Shown: piece by piece, positions 21,650 to 30,775 of the stretch
Numbering within the stretch: the stretch's first letter is position 1
How the letters are laid out: every line of letters begins with the position of its first letter
Source of the DNA: Mesotaenium endlicherianum
Taxonomy: Eukaryota > Streptophyta > Zygnematophyceae > Zygnematales > Mesotaeniaceae
Direction: 5' to 3'
DNA: 54,963 bases
Assembly: GCA_009602735.1 (NCBI GenBank)
Contig: WELA01011264.1
Coordinates: forward strand, 56,747-111,709
Made by a program: the position numbers and the translations under genes
The notes under the pieces: model-generated
Told to the model about the DNA's origin: nothing
Databases searched by the model: none
Seen by the model: only the letters and a program-made list of their open reading frames with translations

Positions 21650-21661
21650 GCTCCGATACCA
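21650..21661 (-). promoter_or_regulatory. tRNA primer-binding site of copy IV
   Basis: GCTCCGATACCA on the plus strand, the reverse complement of TGGTATCGGAGC, one base inside the LTR boundary. Confidence 0.85.
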
Positions 21662-21662
21662 C

Positions 21663-22380
21663 TCTAATGAATCAACTTACCAAATAGGCAATTAACAAAT
21701 AATTGAAATCTTTATATCATCAAGTAATTTTTATAGTATTTTCTGTCAATTGATTAAACAGCAAAGGACAACACACTAGCAGTGGACAATACTCGCAAGT
21801 CAAATGCAAGTAACCTAGCATCAATAATGCAATCAGTAAACTCATACATAAGCAAGGCTAGAAGACATTGCATATCAATGGCTTCTCGCCGTGGATCCAG
21901 ATATCTCTCAGTAAGCAATACAAGAGAGTTGGCCTCGTTTCCGAATGCCGAACTCGAGAGCAATGCCTAGCATATGTACATGGAATGAGTTTACTGTTCA
22001 ACGGCCAGTGCGATGGCACCGCCTACCCGGGAGTTCATCGCGTTGGTAGGACCTCGGTTAACCAAATCCACCGCCATTTCCGATCATCCCGAATCGCTAT
22101 CCATCCTAAGGATGTCATCTGACCATTCATCTAGCACACCACACTTAGATGCATATCTAGGCAATTCGCTGCTACCGATTACGGAAGTCAGCTGGCTGGC
22201 AAAGAATAAGTCAGCAAGTTGACTTAAGTTAACTTCAGCCTGCTGCTCCCGGCTGAGTCATTAAACTGATTATTTTTTATAGTCCAGCAGACTTAAATTA
22301 ACTAAAGTTTAGCAGGCTGAACTTATTTAACTATTATATTTAAATGAATATAATATCTACCAATATATTGATTCATTACA
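21663..22380 (-). repeat. 5' LTR of copy IV
   Basis: 718 bp in reverse orientation, from GATTCATTACA at the right end (family start) to TCTAATGAATC at the left (family end, CA changed to GA). It abuts the piggyBac transposase remnant at 22381, so copy IV landed in or recombined with that transposon. Confidence 0.9.
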
Positions 22381-24015
22381 GTAAGTAATCGCATCACAAA
22401 AGTAAATACTTCTATGCCATACTTATATGGTTTGGAGGAGTTGTACACTCTAATGGGGCACTGTCTGTTGCGAATAGGAATGGTTCTTTCATCTACTGTG
22501 AGGGTTGCACCAGGGCTGTAGCACTTGCTGAAGGTTTCCATGCACAAGTTTGTGAAGGGTTGGAGCTGCTATAGCTTGTATTCTTTAGAGTCTGGAGGAA
22601 AGCATGTTCTTTGTCTATAATCTTTGAGATGAAAGAATCTTCTAATCTCTTTGAACCTATTCCTACTCATGAATCTGCCAAAGCTAAGAAGTGTAATAGG
22701 CCCTTTCACAGTCTTTTGCCAGTAACTCCTCAGTCTTGCTAGTCCATGCAAGCCTATAGCCATGCATAGCCCATAGAAAACAACCATCTCCGTGCATGTG
22801 ATAGGAATCCAACCTTTGACAGGATGCAGTGATGCATAATTGTTTGTCTCCAATACCAACTGCTGAAAGAATGCAATAGGCATGAACAAACAAAAGATCC
22901 CAAAGGGGCTCAAGCGTATGAACCTCCTATCTGGAATGCCCTACAAGCCATGGTGATGTGTAGTGCTAGGCTGCAGCAAGTCCACCTGGCAGGAGTCTCC
23001 GCGGGCAGGCTCCTTCCAATCCCAAATTTCTTCATACTCCTCCTCCTCCTCCTCCTCCTCCTCCTCCAGCATGGTAGGAGTAAGAGGCACCTCCTCTTCC
23101 TCCTCGGAAGACAACCTGTCTTCTCCATAACTGTTGTTGCTGCTCTCAGGGTCGGAATCAGAGTCTATCATGGGCTCTTTTCCATTTTTTGTTGTGAGAG
23201 GGGGCCCTTGAAACATGAACTTACTCCTAACGGAAGCAGCTTCTATCTTGTTTGACCCCACAGGCCGACCCCTCTTCCTTCTCTCAAATGAGTGCTGGCT
23301 ATCATCTATGCTAGGTTGAGAACCTTGTTGCTTTATTTCTAGTTCTTGAGGCACCAAAGGGGTCTCAGACACTTGGAAAGATGACCTACGGTCATATTCC
23401 TGCACAACTTCTTTTTTCGATTCTTCCTCCTCATCTTTCCGCGAGTACACACCCTCACAAAATTTATGGAGTGTCTTAGACTCTTCGTGAAGGTGTTCTC
23501 TCACAAAAGACTCTACAAATCTCTACTTACTCTTATCATAGACAAAATACACCTCGTACACACAACCCTCCTTCTTTTTCCTCACCACCCGCATCTTCAC
23601 TACTCCCTCTATCAACAACTCATCCTAATAAGCATCAAACTTCTCTTTCGCCCATGTAGTATCGAAGTGAGCAGCGGGCACCAAAATTTTAGCGTCTAAA
23701 AGTGCGTCTAACGAACATTCAGAGGTATCCATGGCGAACGAAGCTCGTGAAGAAGAAGGCTGTTAGCTTTCTTTTCGGTTCATTTTCTTCATCGAAACCC
23801 AAATTAGCACCGTACGGTAATGTGGATAACTTGTACGCATTTTGTCGCTTTACCCGTAGATTTAATTGTGGACACTTGGCGACATAGCCCCTCATCTAAG
23901 ACTAACTTTAATAAAAACAAATAAGTAATAAGAAAGATACAGAGGTCGCAAGGGGAGCAAGAATGCATCAGGATCTGTGCGTTGCATCATATTTCATGCT
24001 CCGGGCCATGTAGTG
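22381..24015 (-). pseudogene. piggyBac-like transposase copy 1, 3'-truncated and broken
   Basis: DDE_Tnp_1_7-type transposase. It starts near 23732 (MDTSECSLDALLDAKILVPA) and has stops at about 23627 and 23535. The N-terminal half has an AT-hook-like KRGRPVGSNKI and a long Glu run ending in EEIWDWKEPARGDSC. Next come RLSPFGIFCLFMPIAFFQQL, YWQKTVKGPITLLSFGRFMS, FKEIRRFFHLKD and the first catalytic Asp block LTVDERTIPIRNRQCPIRVY, then SSKPYKYGIEVF. The frame breaks near 22940 and 22570. The protein is cut at 22380 by the chromovirus LTR, so the later catalytic Asp residues are missing. The 5' end of the transposon is at 24015, next to TTAA (24016-24019), the piggyBac target site, within an integrase gene. 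Confidence 0.85.
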
Positions 24016-24875
24016 TTAATGGGGTTAATGGGAGTCAAACAGCCGCTCAGCACAACAAACCACCCTCAGACTGATGGGCACACTGAAAGAACTAATCGAG
24101 TTCTGCAAGAGGTGCTAAAAGCATATATTAACCAAAAACAAGATAATTGGGATGACCTGTTGCCTCAAATTCAGTTTGCGGTCAACAGTGCGGTGCACGC
24201 GTCAACGGGAAAGACTCCTTCTAAACTTAGTATGGGTAGAGTCCCTAAGTCTCCTTTAGATGTGCTAGGGGAGTCTTTAACTCACCCTAAAGGAATTGAC
24301 AATTCGATGTCTCTGCAGTTGCTGACACCCTGTCAGAAGTCCAACACAATCTGCACACAACCCAAGAAAATCAACAAAAATACGCTAATCAACACCGTCG
24401 AGAACTGACATTTTCAAAGGGCGATTTGGTCAAACTGCATTCTCAACACCTGTACATGCCTGGTGTGGTCAAGAAAAAGCTTGGTCCGGTTTGGGTCGGT
24501 TCATATTTGGTAATGCGCCGTGTCGGTCAGAATGCTTACAAACTGAATATGTCAGCGGAATACAAGGGTCATCCAGTCTTTAATGTCTCCTTCCTGGAGC
24601 CATACATCAAAGATGACACAGTGTTCACAGGACGGTTACCTGTCCAACCGGGACCGGTCTCCGCTGTCAGGGATGGTGCCCCTGACAAATATGAGGTCGA
24701 GGAAATTTTAGACGCTCGCTCTATCTGTTAATCATCTAAATATGTCATGAAGTACCTGGTCAAACGGAAGGGTTACGATGCCTCTGGGGATACTTGGGAA
24801 TTTAAGGACCATTTGACCAATGCCAAAGGGGCGTTGAAACAGTTCCACCTTCGGGCGGCTGGGGCACCTCCATAA
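24016..24875 (+). pseudogene. Integrase C-terminal half and chromodomain of chromovirus copy III
   Basis: Starts exactly at the TTAA where piggyBac copy 1 inserted: the LMGLMGVKQPLS segment of the integrase core, then QTDGHTERTNR with the catalytic Glu. Frames: 24016-24330, a short deletion, 24426-24731, then after a TAA at about 24729 the rest of the chromodomain (SSKYVMKYLVKRKGYDASGD; TWEFKDHLTNAKGALKQFHL), with the final stop at 24873-24875. The 5' part of this copy is not in the window. Confidence 0.85.
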
Positions 24876-24925
24876 CTGTTATGTCAGTTGACATGGGCAG
24901 GTGACAGGAGGTCCAGTCTCCAATT

Positions 24926-24942
24926 AAGTTGAAGGGGAAATG
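24926..24942 (+). promoter_or_regulatory. Internal purine tract downstream of pol, copy III
   Basis: AAGTTGAAGGGGAAATGTG, matching the position and sequence type of 13766-13780 in copy II, followed by a diverged GTGACAG repeat. A similar GGGTGGATGTGACAG occurs again after the accessory ORF at about 26943. Confidence 0.4.
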
Positions 24943-25188
24943 TGCCAGTGAGTGACAGTTTGTGTGCGAGAAAGGGACCAGCAAACCAACAAATCACTTA
25001 ACTCACCGTGCACACAACATTCATCCGTTTATTCTTCATCGCACGACATTCTCGTTAACTCCTAGTAACCACCCTGTAAGGTAAACAGGAACAAACCTGC
25101 CATTATAACACAAACTTACTTCTCTACCTGCAACTCCTGTCACAAAGATCGAGATCCTACTAACTTGTTCCTTGGTTACATGTGCAGG

Positions 25189-26868
25189 ATGGCTCCCACC
25201 ACACAAAAGGAAGACAAAAAGCGCAAGGCAGTATATGCCAGGAGGACAATGGAGCAATACCAGAAAGAGCTGGCGGCGACGTCCCTCACCAGGAGATGAC
25301 AAGAAAGGGTCCGCAGACAGCAAGAGGCAGTAGAGGAAGCACAGAGGAAGGAGAAGCAGGAGGCGGAAAATCTCAGGAAAGCTGAGGAGGAGAGACAAAA
25401 GAAACAACAAGAGGAAGCGGCGGCAGCAGAGGAGGAGAGAAGGAAGAAGCCTGAAACTGAGAAGCAGAAGAGCCTGGCCACTTGCGGATATACTGTGGTG
25501 GGTGGCCAAACCTTTGATAACCTGAAGGAAGCATTACTTGCAGCCCAGGAGATCAACAAGGTGGAACAGAGAACGATCTTACAGAGGCAAGGAGCTGAAG
25601 CCTTGAACAGGTATATTGAGACACACATTGGTGTGGTCCTCTACAATGATTATGCCAAAATGGTGGTGTATACAACAGAGCAGGCACGTTTTCTTGCAAA
25701 TGACTCGGAGGATAAGCCGGTACCAGTGCCTGGCATAGAGGGGAATCAGAGACTCATCAGGATGGTCAGCATGCAGCCCGATAGCTTTTAGGATGTAGTA
25801 TTCTACCTGACACTACTGCCAGCCTACAATGGAGTTGAGAGGAGGAGCTGGGAGTACTTGGCCAGGGAAACAGGACAGCAGATGTTCTCTTTCCACTAGT
25901 TCCCCTGTAAGCTGAAAAAGGCTGAGCATGGGCCACAGTACTACCAGCAGCCCACGGACTGGAGGTGGATGATCGTCACTAACAGGAAGCAGGAGTGTGA
26001 CCGGGCCCACCCAGATGACTTCCATTATGGGCTGGACGGCAACCTCATCCTACCACCTCACATTGCCCCTTGGGACCCTAGGCTAAATAGATGTCTGAGT
26101 GATATGAATGTTGAGACCAAGGAGCACAGGAGGAGGGAGAGAGACTATTTCTCTAAGGGGAAGCATGCCTTTGTCAAATGGGCGAAGAATGCAGGCCGGA
26201 TAGATATTAGCAGGCTGAAGGCCAAGCAACCTTCAGCTCGTCCTAAGAAAGGACGGTCAGTAGATTTCTCCATGTCTACCCGGGAGCAGGATGACTTAGT
26301 GGACGAGACCCCTACTCTCTCTGAGGAGGAAGATGAGGAGGATGAGGAAGAAGAACAGGGTAGGGCAAAAGCATCAGGAGCTGGTACTCAGGAGACCCAG
26401 GGGCAGGCTGAAATAGGGACTCCTAGGGCGCCAAGATCAGGTGTATGGAATGTGATCCCTAGTGTGGAGGCAACAGGTTCCCGCACTCGTTCTCCCAGCC
26501 CACCTGCCCAAGCAGGGGAAGAAGCTGATCTGACTGTTCTTGGCAGCAGAGATAGGCACAAATCCCCAGAGGACAGGGGTACCAGAAGAGGGACACGCGG
26601 AGTAGCCAGAGGTTTGTTGGCCACCCCCTTCAGTCAGGGACATGTGCCTCTTGCCAATGTATTTCAGCATCTTACTGGAATGCCGATTTCTGTGGGCATA
26701 AATACCCAGGTGGTTGAAGAGCAGGCTACAATTCTTCGTTCTCCTCGAGGCCCAACTTTAGAACAAACAGGGTTTTTTAGAAGGCCAGCTGACAGACCTA
26801 GAGAGCTGTCCAGATCTAGGTCTAGATCTCAGTCTCCTGATCCTGGAGCCCTAGGAACAACTTCCTAA
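25189..26868 (+). pseudogene. 3' accessory ORF of copy III, three interruptions
   Basis: Homologue of the intact ORF at 14040 but of a different subtype. It starts MAPTTQKEDKKRKAVYARRT, has a TGA near 25298 in the basic coiled-coil region, a TAG near 25788 (DSF*DVVFY) and a TAG near 25898. Conserved blocks: LVVYTTEQA-like, PTDWRWMIVTNRKQECDRAH, LPPHIAPWDPRLNRCLSD, YFSKGKHAFVKWAKNAGRID, an acidic Glu run, RSPRGPTLEQTGFFRRPADR and an SRSRSRSQSPDP tail. Without the stops the length would be near 559 codons, close to the other copy. The C-terminal SR-rich tail is absent from the 14040 subtype. Confidence 0.75.
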
Positions 26869-27064
26869 ACATCAGAACCATCCTCCAATCAAGCCTTGCT
26901 GGAGGTCTCTCTGTTTGCACCCCACAACGGAAGTGGACTGAGGGTGGATGTGACAGTTCCCTATCACTAGTGATCTTCACAGCTAGGCAACAGTGTTGAA
27001 GCAAGAGGCAGGCGGTGGGGGTTAGTTCTGTTAGTTCCCTGACCAAATAATTCTACAATTTAAT

Positions 27065-27099
27065 GTTGTTGAGGCGACAACAATTTGAGTTGGAGAAAT
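27065..27099 (+). promoter_or_regulatory. Hairpin and polypurine tract of copy III
   Basis: GTTGTTGAGGCGACAAC (27065-27081): the same stem as at 15752, with a T that would keep pairing as a U-G wobble in RNA. It is followed by GAGTTGGAGAAAT next to the LTR at 27100. Confidence 0.6.
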
Positions 27100-27374
27100 T
27101 GTAATGAATCAGTATATTGATAGGTATAATATTCATTTATATGTAATATGTAAAAAGTTCAGCTTGCTGATCTTTAGTCAATATTCAGTTTGCTGGACTT
27201 CATATACTTATCAGTTTAATGACTCAGCTGAAAGCAGCAGGCTGAAGTCAACTTAGGTCAGCTTGCTGACACATTCTTTGACAGCCAGCTGATTTCTGTA
27301 CTCGGTTCCAGCGAACTGCCTAGATATGCATCTAAGTGTGTTATGCTAGATGAATGGCCAGATGACATCCTTAA
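27100..27374 (+). repeat. 3' LTR of copy III, truncated
   Basis: First 275 bp of the family LTR (TGTAATGAATC onward), cut at GATGACATCCTTAA by the LTR of the GC-rich gypsy element. The missing LTR remainder is not found on the far side of that element. Confidence 0.9.
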
Positions 27375-28512
27375 TGTCGTGCGTTACGAGGTCGAGTGCG
27401 CACCATAGGCATAAGCAACACATCATAGGCAAGCAGGCTTTGCTGCAATGGAGTCTATAATACATGTGGCGTCATAGCCAAAAAGGGAGTCAAGTCGGAA
27501 ATGTTTTAATTAAAGGAATGTGTACTCTCCAGAGTGAGCACCTCAAGATTGTAATCTGGTAGGAAAACAACTAATGAAGTATGGCCCAAAAGATCACTGG
27601 AAGCACATCATGATCTTCAGAGTAGTCCTATGGCAAGGGCTTAAGCTGTGACTTTGCTCACCACCTGTGAAGTTCTTCAAGTGACTGGAAGCCTGGAGGG
27701 CTTGCTCTTCACAAGAGAGTAACTAAGTGGTCCTGAAAACACAAGAGATAAGAGTGTGAGCTTTACTGATAATCTCTGTTACTTACACTTGGCATAATGG
27801 ACTTCTAAAAGATGTCTCTTCTAGGGACATCTCTAGTACTTATACTCCTGGAAATCCGGCGGGGTATGCGGCGGATCCAATGCATGTAGTCACTCTAGGA
27901 GGCTCTCCTATGTCCACTAACGTGTACAAGGCATGTACTAGCACTCCTATAGGCTAAGCATAACACAAACCAATCAAAGCAAGGTGCGTAGGATATGCTA
28001 CGTGGTCCTCATTGGCCGAGCTTACCTTGGGTGATTCTACCCAGATAGCGCCTCAAAAGTGGATCTGGAAATTGAGGAAGCTTCCCCTAGGAGTAGGTGA
28101 TGCAGTCACCAAGTTATAGCCTCAATGATGCACATATACTATGGAATTGCAAAGCTTATGGAGGCTAAGGGGCTCGCGGATTTGTGCGCACAAAGCTTGG
28201 GGTCACGAAGAGCCAACAATGTCACCTTTGGGGACATTGAGTCACAAATTAGGCCTTGGGAAAGTTCCGCTAGGGACCGGTAGGTGACGCGGACTAGATC
28301 GCACCTATCTCGCTCGATACTTGACCAAACGACGCGAAATTGGTGTCATTTGGAAGATGCTTCGACGCGCTACAAGTTGATAGCTTGGAAATCTAGAAAA
28401 GGTCAACATACGGATGCGTAAAGTCAATGCAAAGTCGGCCTTCCTAGGTTGATGTTCCGCACATGTGGAGCTTGGTTTTTATACGACAACCTCGACTCAA
28501 TAAATCATGACA
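27375..28512 (-). repeat. Full LTR of the GC-rich gypsy family
   Basis: 1,138 bp. On the plus strand it starts TGTCGTGCGTTACGAGG and ends AATAAATCATGACA, giving TG...CA ends with a short TGTC/GACA inverted repeat. It shows long similarity to 36820-37798. It interrupts the chromovirus LTR at 27374. Confidence 0.85.
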
Positions 28513-28514
28513 GC

Positions 28515-28651
28515 TGTCGTGCGTTACGAGGTCGAGTGCGCACCATAGGCATAAGCAACACATCATAGGCAAGCAGGCTTTGCTGCAATGGAGTCTATAA
28601 TACATGTGGCGTTATAGCCAAAAAGGGAGTCAAGTCGAAAATGTTTTAATT
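28515..28651 (-). repeat. LTR-end fragment between pol and the full LTR
   Basis: Repeats the first 137 bases (plus-strand view) of the LTR at 27375 nearly exactly. It is separated from the full LTR by two bases (GC) and from pol by a run of eight C (28652-28659; G on the coding strand, possibly the polypurine tract). The arrangement suggests a truncated LTR followed by a second, complete one. Confidence 0.8.
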
Positions 28652-28664
28652 CCCCCCCCAGCTC

Positions 28665-28889
28665 TCAGCCTCTAGCTGATGGGCTGTGTACGCTGCCTAA
28701 GGCTATCTCAGCGTAGTCTCCGCAGAACCAGTCTCCAGCTGGCACGCGGGCCAGCGGCGGGTCGAGGCAGCCGATGTGGAAGCCGAGGTTGCAGCTGTCG
28801 CAGAGCAGCATCTTGGCCTCCTGGCCAGTGCTGTGACAGATCTGGCACGCCCAGTCCTTGGGCGGCCGCGCGTCGCGGGGACGGACCTA
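28665..28889 (-). pseudogene. PHD finger following the gypsy integrase, behind one in-frame TAG
   Basis: A TAG at 28887-28889 ends the integrase frame (CHLPNLDL). The same frame continues VRPRDARPPKDWACQICHST, then MLLCDSCNLGFHIGCLDPPL and PAGDWFCGDY, stopping at 28665-28667. Spacing fits the C4HC3 PHD zinc finger: CQIC, CDSC, H-x2-C, then FCGDY, where the last Cys is Tyr. PHD fingers read histone H3 tails, and here it occupies the place of the chromodomain in chromoviruses. Whether the TAG is decay or a readthrough site cannot be told from one copy. The domain call itself is firm. Confidence 0.85.
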
Positions 28890-30490
28890 CAAGTCAAGGT
28901 TAGGAAGGTGGCACGGTCCACAGTTCTTCGTGTGGTCCTTGTGAAGACGGCCATCTGCGCCTTCCAGCTCCAGGACTCCTGACGCCAAGGCACGCTTGAC
29001 GCGCAGGATGACCGGCGAGCTGCTGGTGTCGAGGGTGTTCTTCGTCTGGCGTCGCAGGTACACGAAGTCACCTGCGGAAAACTGCAACACCCGCGGATGA
29101 TAGGCTCCTCCACGAGTCATGGCGTACCTCAGTGTGTCGCGATGCTGTGCGATGTTGAGGTTATCCATGGCCATGGGCATCAGGCGCCGAAAGAGCTGAG
29201 CACGCTGCCCGATAAGAGCACTCCATGTCTCGGGATTGTCCAAGTCCAAAACGTTCTCGGCCACAGTCCTGGCTGCTGCTGGCAGGATGGGCTGTCGGCC
29301 GTAGAGAAGGAAGTAGGGAGAGTGCGAGGCCAGGGAGGCCTGCTTACGGAACTGTACCCCGTTGCCAGCCAAGGGAGGGCGTTGTCCCAGTGGGTACGGT
29401 CGTGGGCAAGGCAGTACTTCCGCAACCCTAGCTTGACGGTCTGCACCATGCGCTCGACGAGGCCGTCAGCCTGAGGATGATCGCGGGAGGTGGTGCGGTG
29501 GTCGATCATAGAGCGCTCCAGCAGCTTCTGAAAGCTGCCGTGGAACTCCTTGCCCTGTTCACTCAGCACCTCAGCGCAGCCGCCAAAACGGCTAAGGACC
29601 TGATTGAGGAAGGCCTGAGCGATCCCCTCACTGGCCTTGCTGGGCAAGGGCACGAGCTCGATCCACTTGGACATGTGCTCAATCATCACCAAGACGTAGA
29701 GGTTGCCCTGGCAAGACTTGGGCAGCTCTCCAGCCAAGTCAAGCGACCACCTGTAGAACAGCCCCTGAATAGGAAGGGGGCTGAGGGCAACGGTGCGCGC
29801 TGTGAAGCTCGAGCGCAGACGGTCGCAGAGAGTGCAGCTGCCGACGACAGCGGCAACGACCTTAGTCATGCCGTGCCACAAGTACTCGACCTGAAGAAGA
29901 CTGAGGGTGCGCTTGATACCAAAGTGCCCGAGGGACTCGTGCACTCGGCGCACCAGCTGATTGCGTATGGCAGGCTCAGGGACCACCAGGACGGAGCCGT
30001 CCGCCATCACGCGCCGCACGCGCCCCTCCATGAAAATGAAGTCGCGGCTGCGCCTGAGGATGCGGTCGCGCTCACGTGCGCTGACATCGGGTGCCATCTC
30101 CTTGGCCGTGACGTACTGCAGCACTGGGGCGTCGTCCCACACGTCCTCGAGACCGCGCTGCCAGCTGTCTTGATCCTCTGCCACTGCCAGGGCCAATCGC
30201 CGAGTGGTGACGGTCACCATGTCCAGGCTAGTGAGCCCTGCGGGCCGCACATCGCCGTCCACGGTGAAGGCCAGGAAGGCCGCCGCGTGCCAGGCCACTG
30301 GCTCATCCTCATCGTGGCTTGCCACAGTGAGATCCCTCGAGGAGGGCAGCGGGTTACGGCTGAGACCGTCAGCGTCCAGGTTGGTCGAGCCTGGACGGTG
30401 GTGCACGTCGAAGGTGTACTCCTGCAAGATAAGCGCCCACCGTGCGTACTTGCCGGTTAAGCGCTTCGACGTCATGAGCCTCAAGTCGGG
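28890..30490 (-). pseudogene. RNase H end and integrase of the GC-rich gypsy element, frameshifted
   Basis: RNase H C-terminal part (LMTSKRLTGKYARWALILQE; HHRPGSTNLDADGLSRN) at about 30320-30485. Then the integrase zinc region (RRVHESLGHFGIKRT ... CTLCDR) near 29840-29960 and core: D in SLDLAGELP, then LSEQGKEFHGSF where the second catalytic Asp is Glu, and E in DHPQADGLVERMVQT. A shift near 29345 moves to the frame 28890-29372 (FRKQASLASHSPYFLLYGRQ; FSAGDFVYLRR), the integrase C-terminus. The integrase would insert the cDNA. The D-to-E change suggests loss of activity. Confidence 0.85.
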
Positions 30491-30775
30491 TGACATGCTC
30501 GACGGTGATGTCGCGGATGTCCATGGGCCAGTCTGTCTGAGCGCGGCGGAATGCGTGCGCGGGAAGGAGGTCAGGGAATCGCTCGTGGCCCAACGCCATC
30601 TGTCGACGGGCCACCTGCTGGGCCTCTGGATCGGGATCGACGTAGACGTAGCGGCGCACCGGGATGCCGGCCTGTAAGGTCGCGAGTTACCCGGTGGCGA
30701 TGCCGACAAAGAGCTCGACGAGGACGATGCCGCCAGGTCGCTCGTCCAGAGCGTCTGCGCAGATAGGAGTCGGAA
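30490..30775 (-). pseudogene. C5 cytosine-DNA methyltransferase-like fragment within the gypsy polyprotein
   Basis: In the protease-linker frame the sequence reads GGIVLVELFVGIATG, a TAA at 30687-30689, then LATLQAGIPVRRYVYVDPDP, EAQQVARRQM, and DWPMDIRDITVEHV. The pattern F-x-G-I-A-T-G-L-x-x-L-x-x-x-G-I (SAM motif I), Y-V-x-x-D (motif II region) and the D-I-R-D-I-T step resembles the start of DNMT3/DRM-type C5 methyltransferases. The catalytic PC motif is absent, because RNase H sequence begins directly after DITVEH. So only about 85-90 residues survive and activity is excluded. A different class of SAM methyltransferase is possible but less likely. Retrotransposon-borne C5 methyltransferases are known from dinoflagellates and charophyte algae. 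Confidence 0.65.

Larger units (their letters stand above)
16508..22380 (-). mobile_element. Chromovirus copy IV, minus strand, 3'-truncated
   Basis: Same family as copies I-III: 5' LTR 21663-22380, primer site, gag, protease, RT, RNase H, integrase, chromodomain. The internal purine tract and GTGACAG repeats are present (16565-16635). Then the copy ends at the LTR of copy II, so its accessory ORF and 3' LTR are missing. It has several stops and a gag deletion. Confidence 0.9.

Noticed and set aside
24005..24019. CACTA-type terminal sequence (CACTACATGG on the minus strand)
   Set aside because: The transposase is piggyBac-like and the element abuts TTAA. The five-base match to CACTA elements is too short to matter.
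29477..30460. Plus-strand ORF of 327 codons
   Set aside because: Lies opposite integrase and RNase H; His/Leu-rich composition and no domain.
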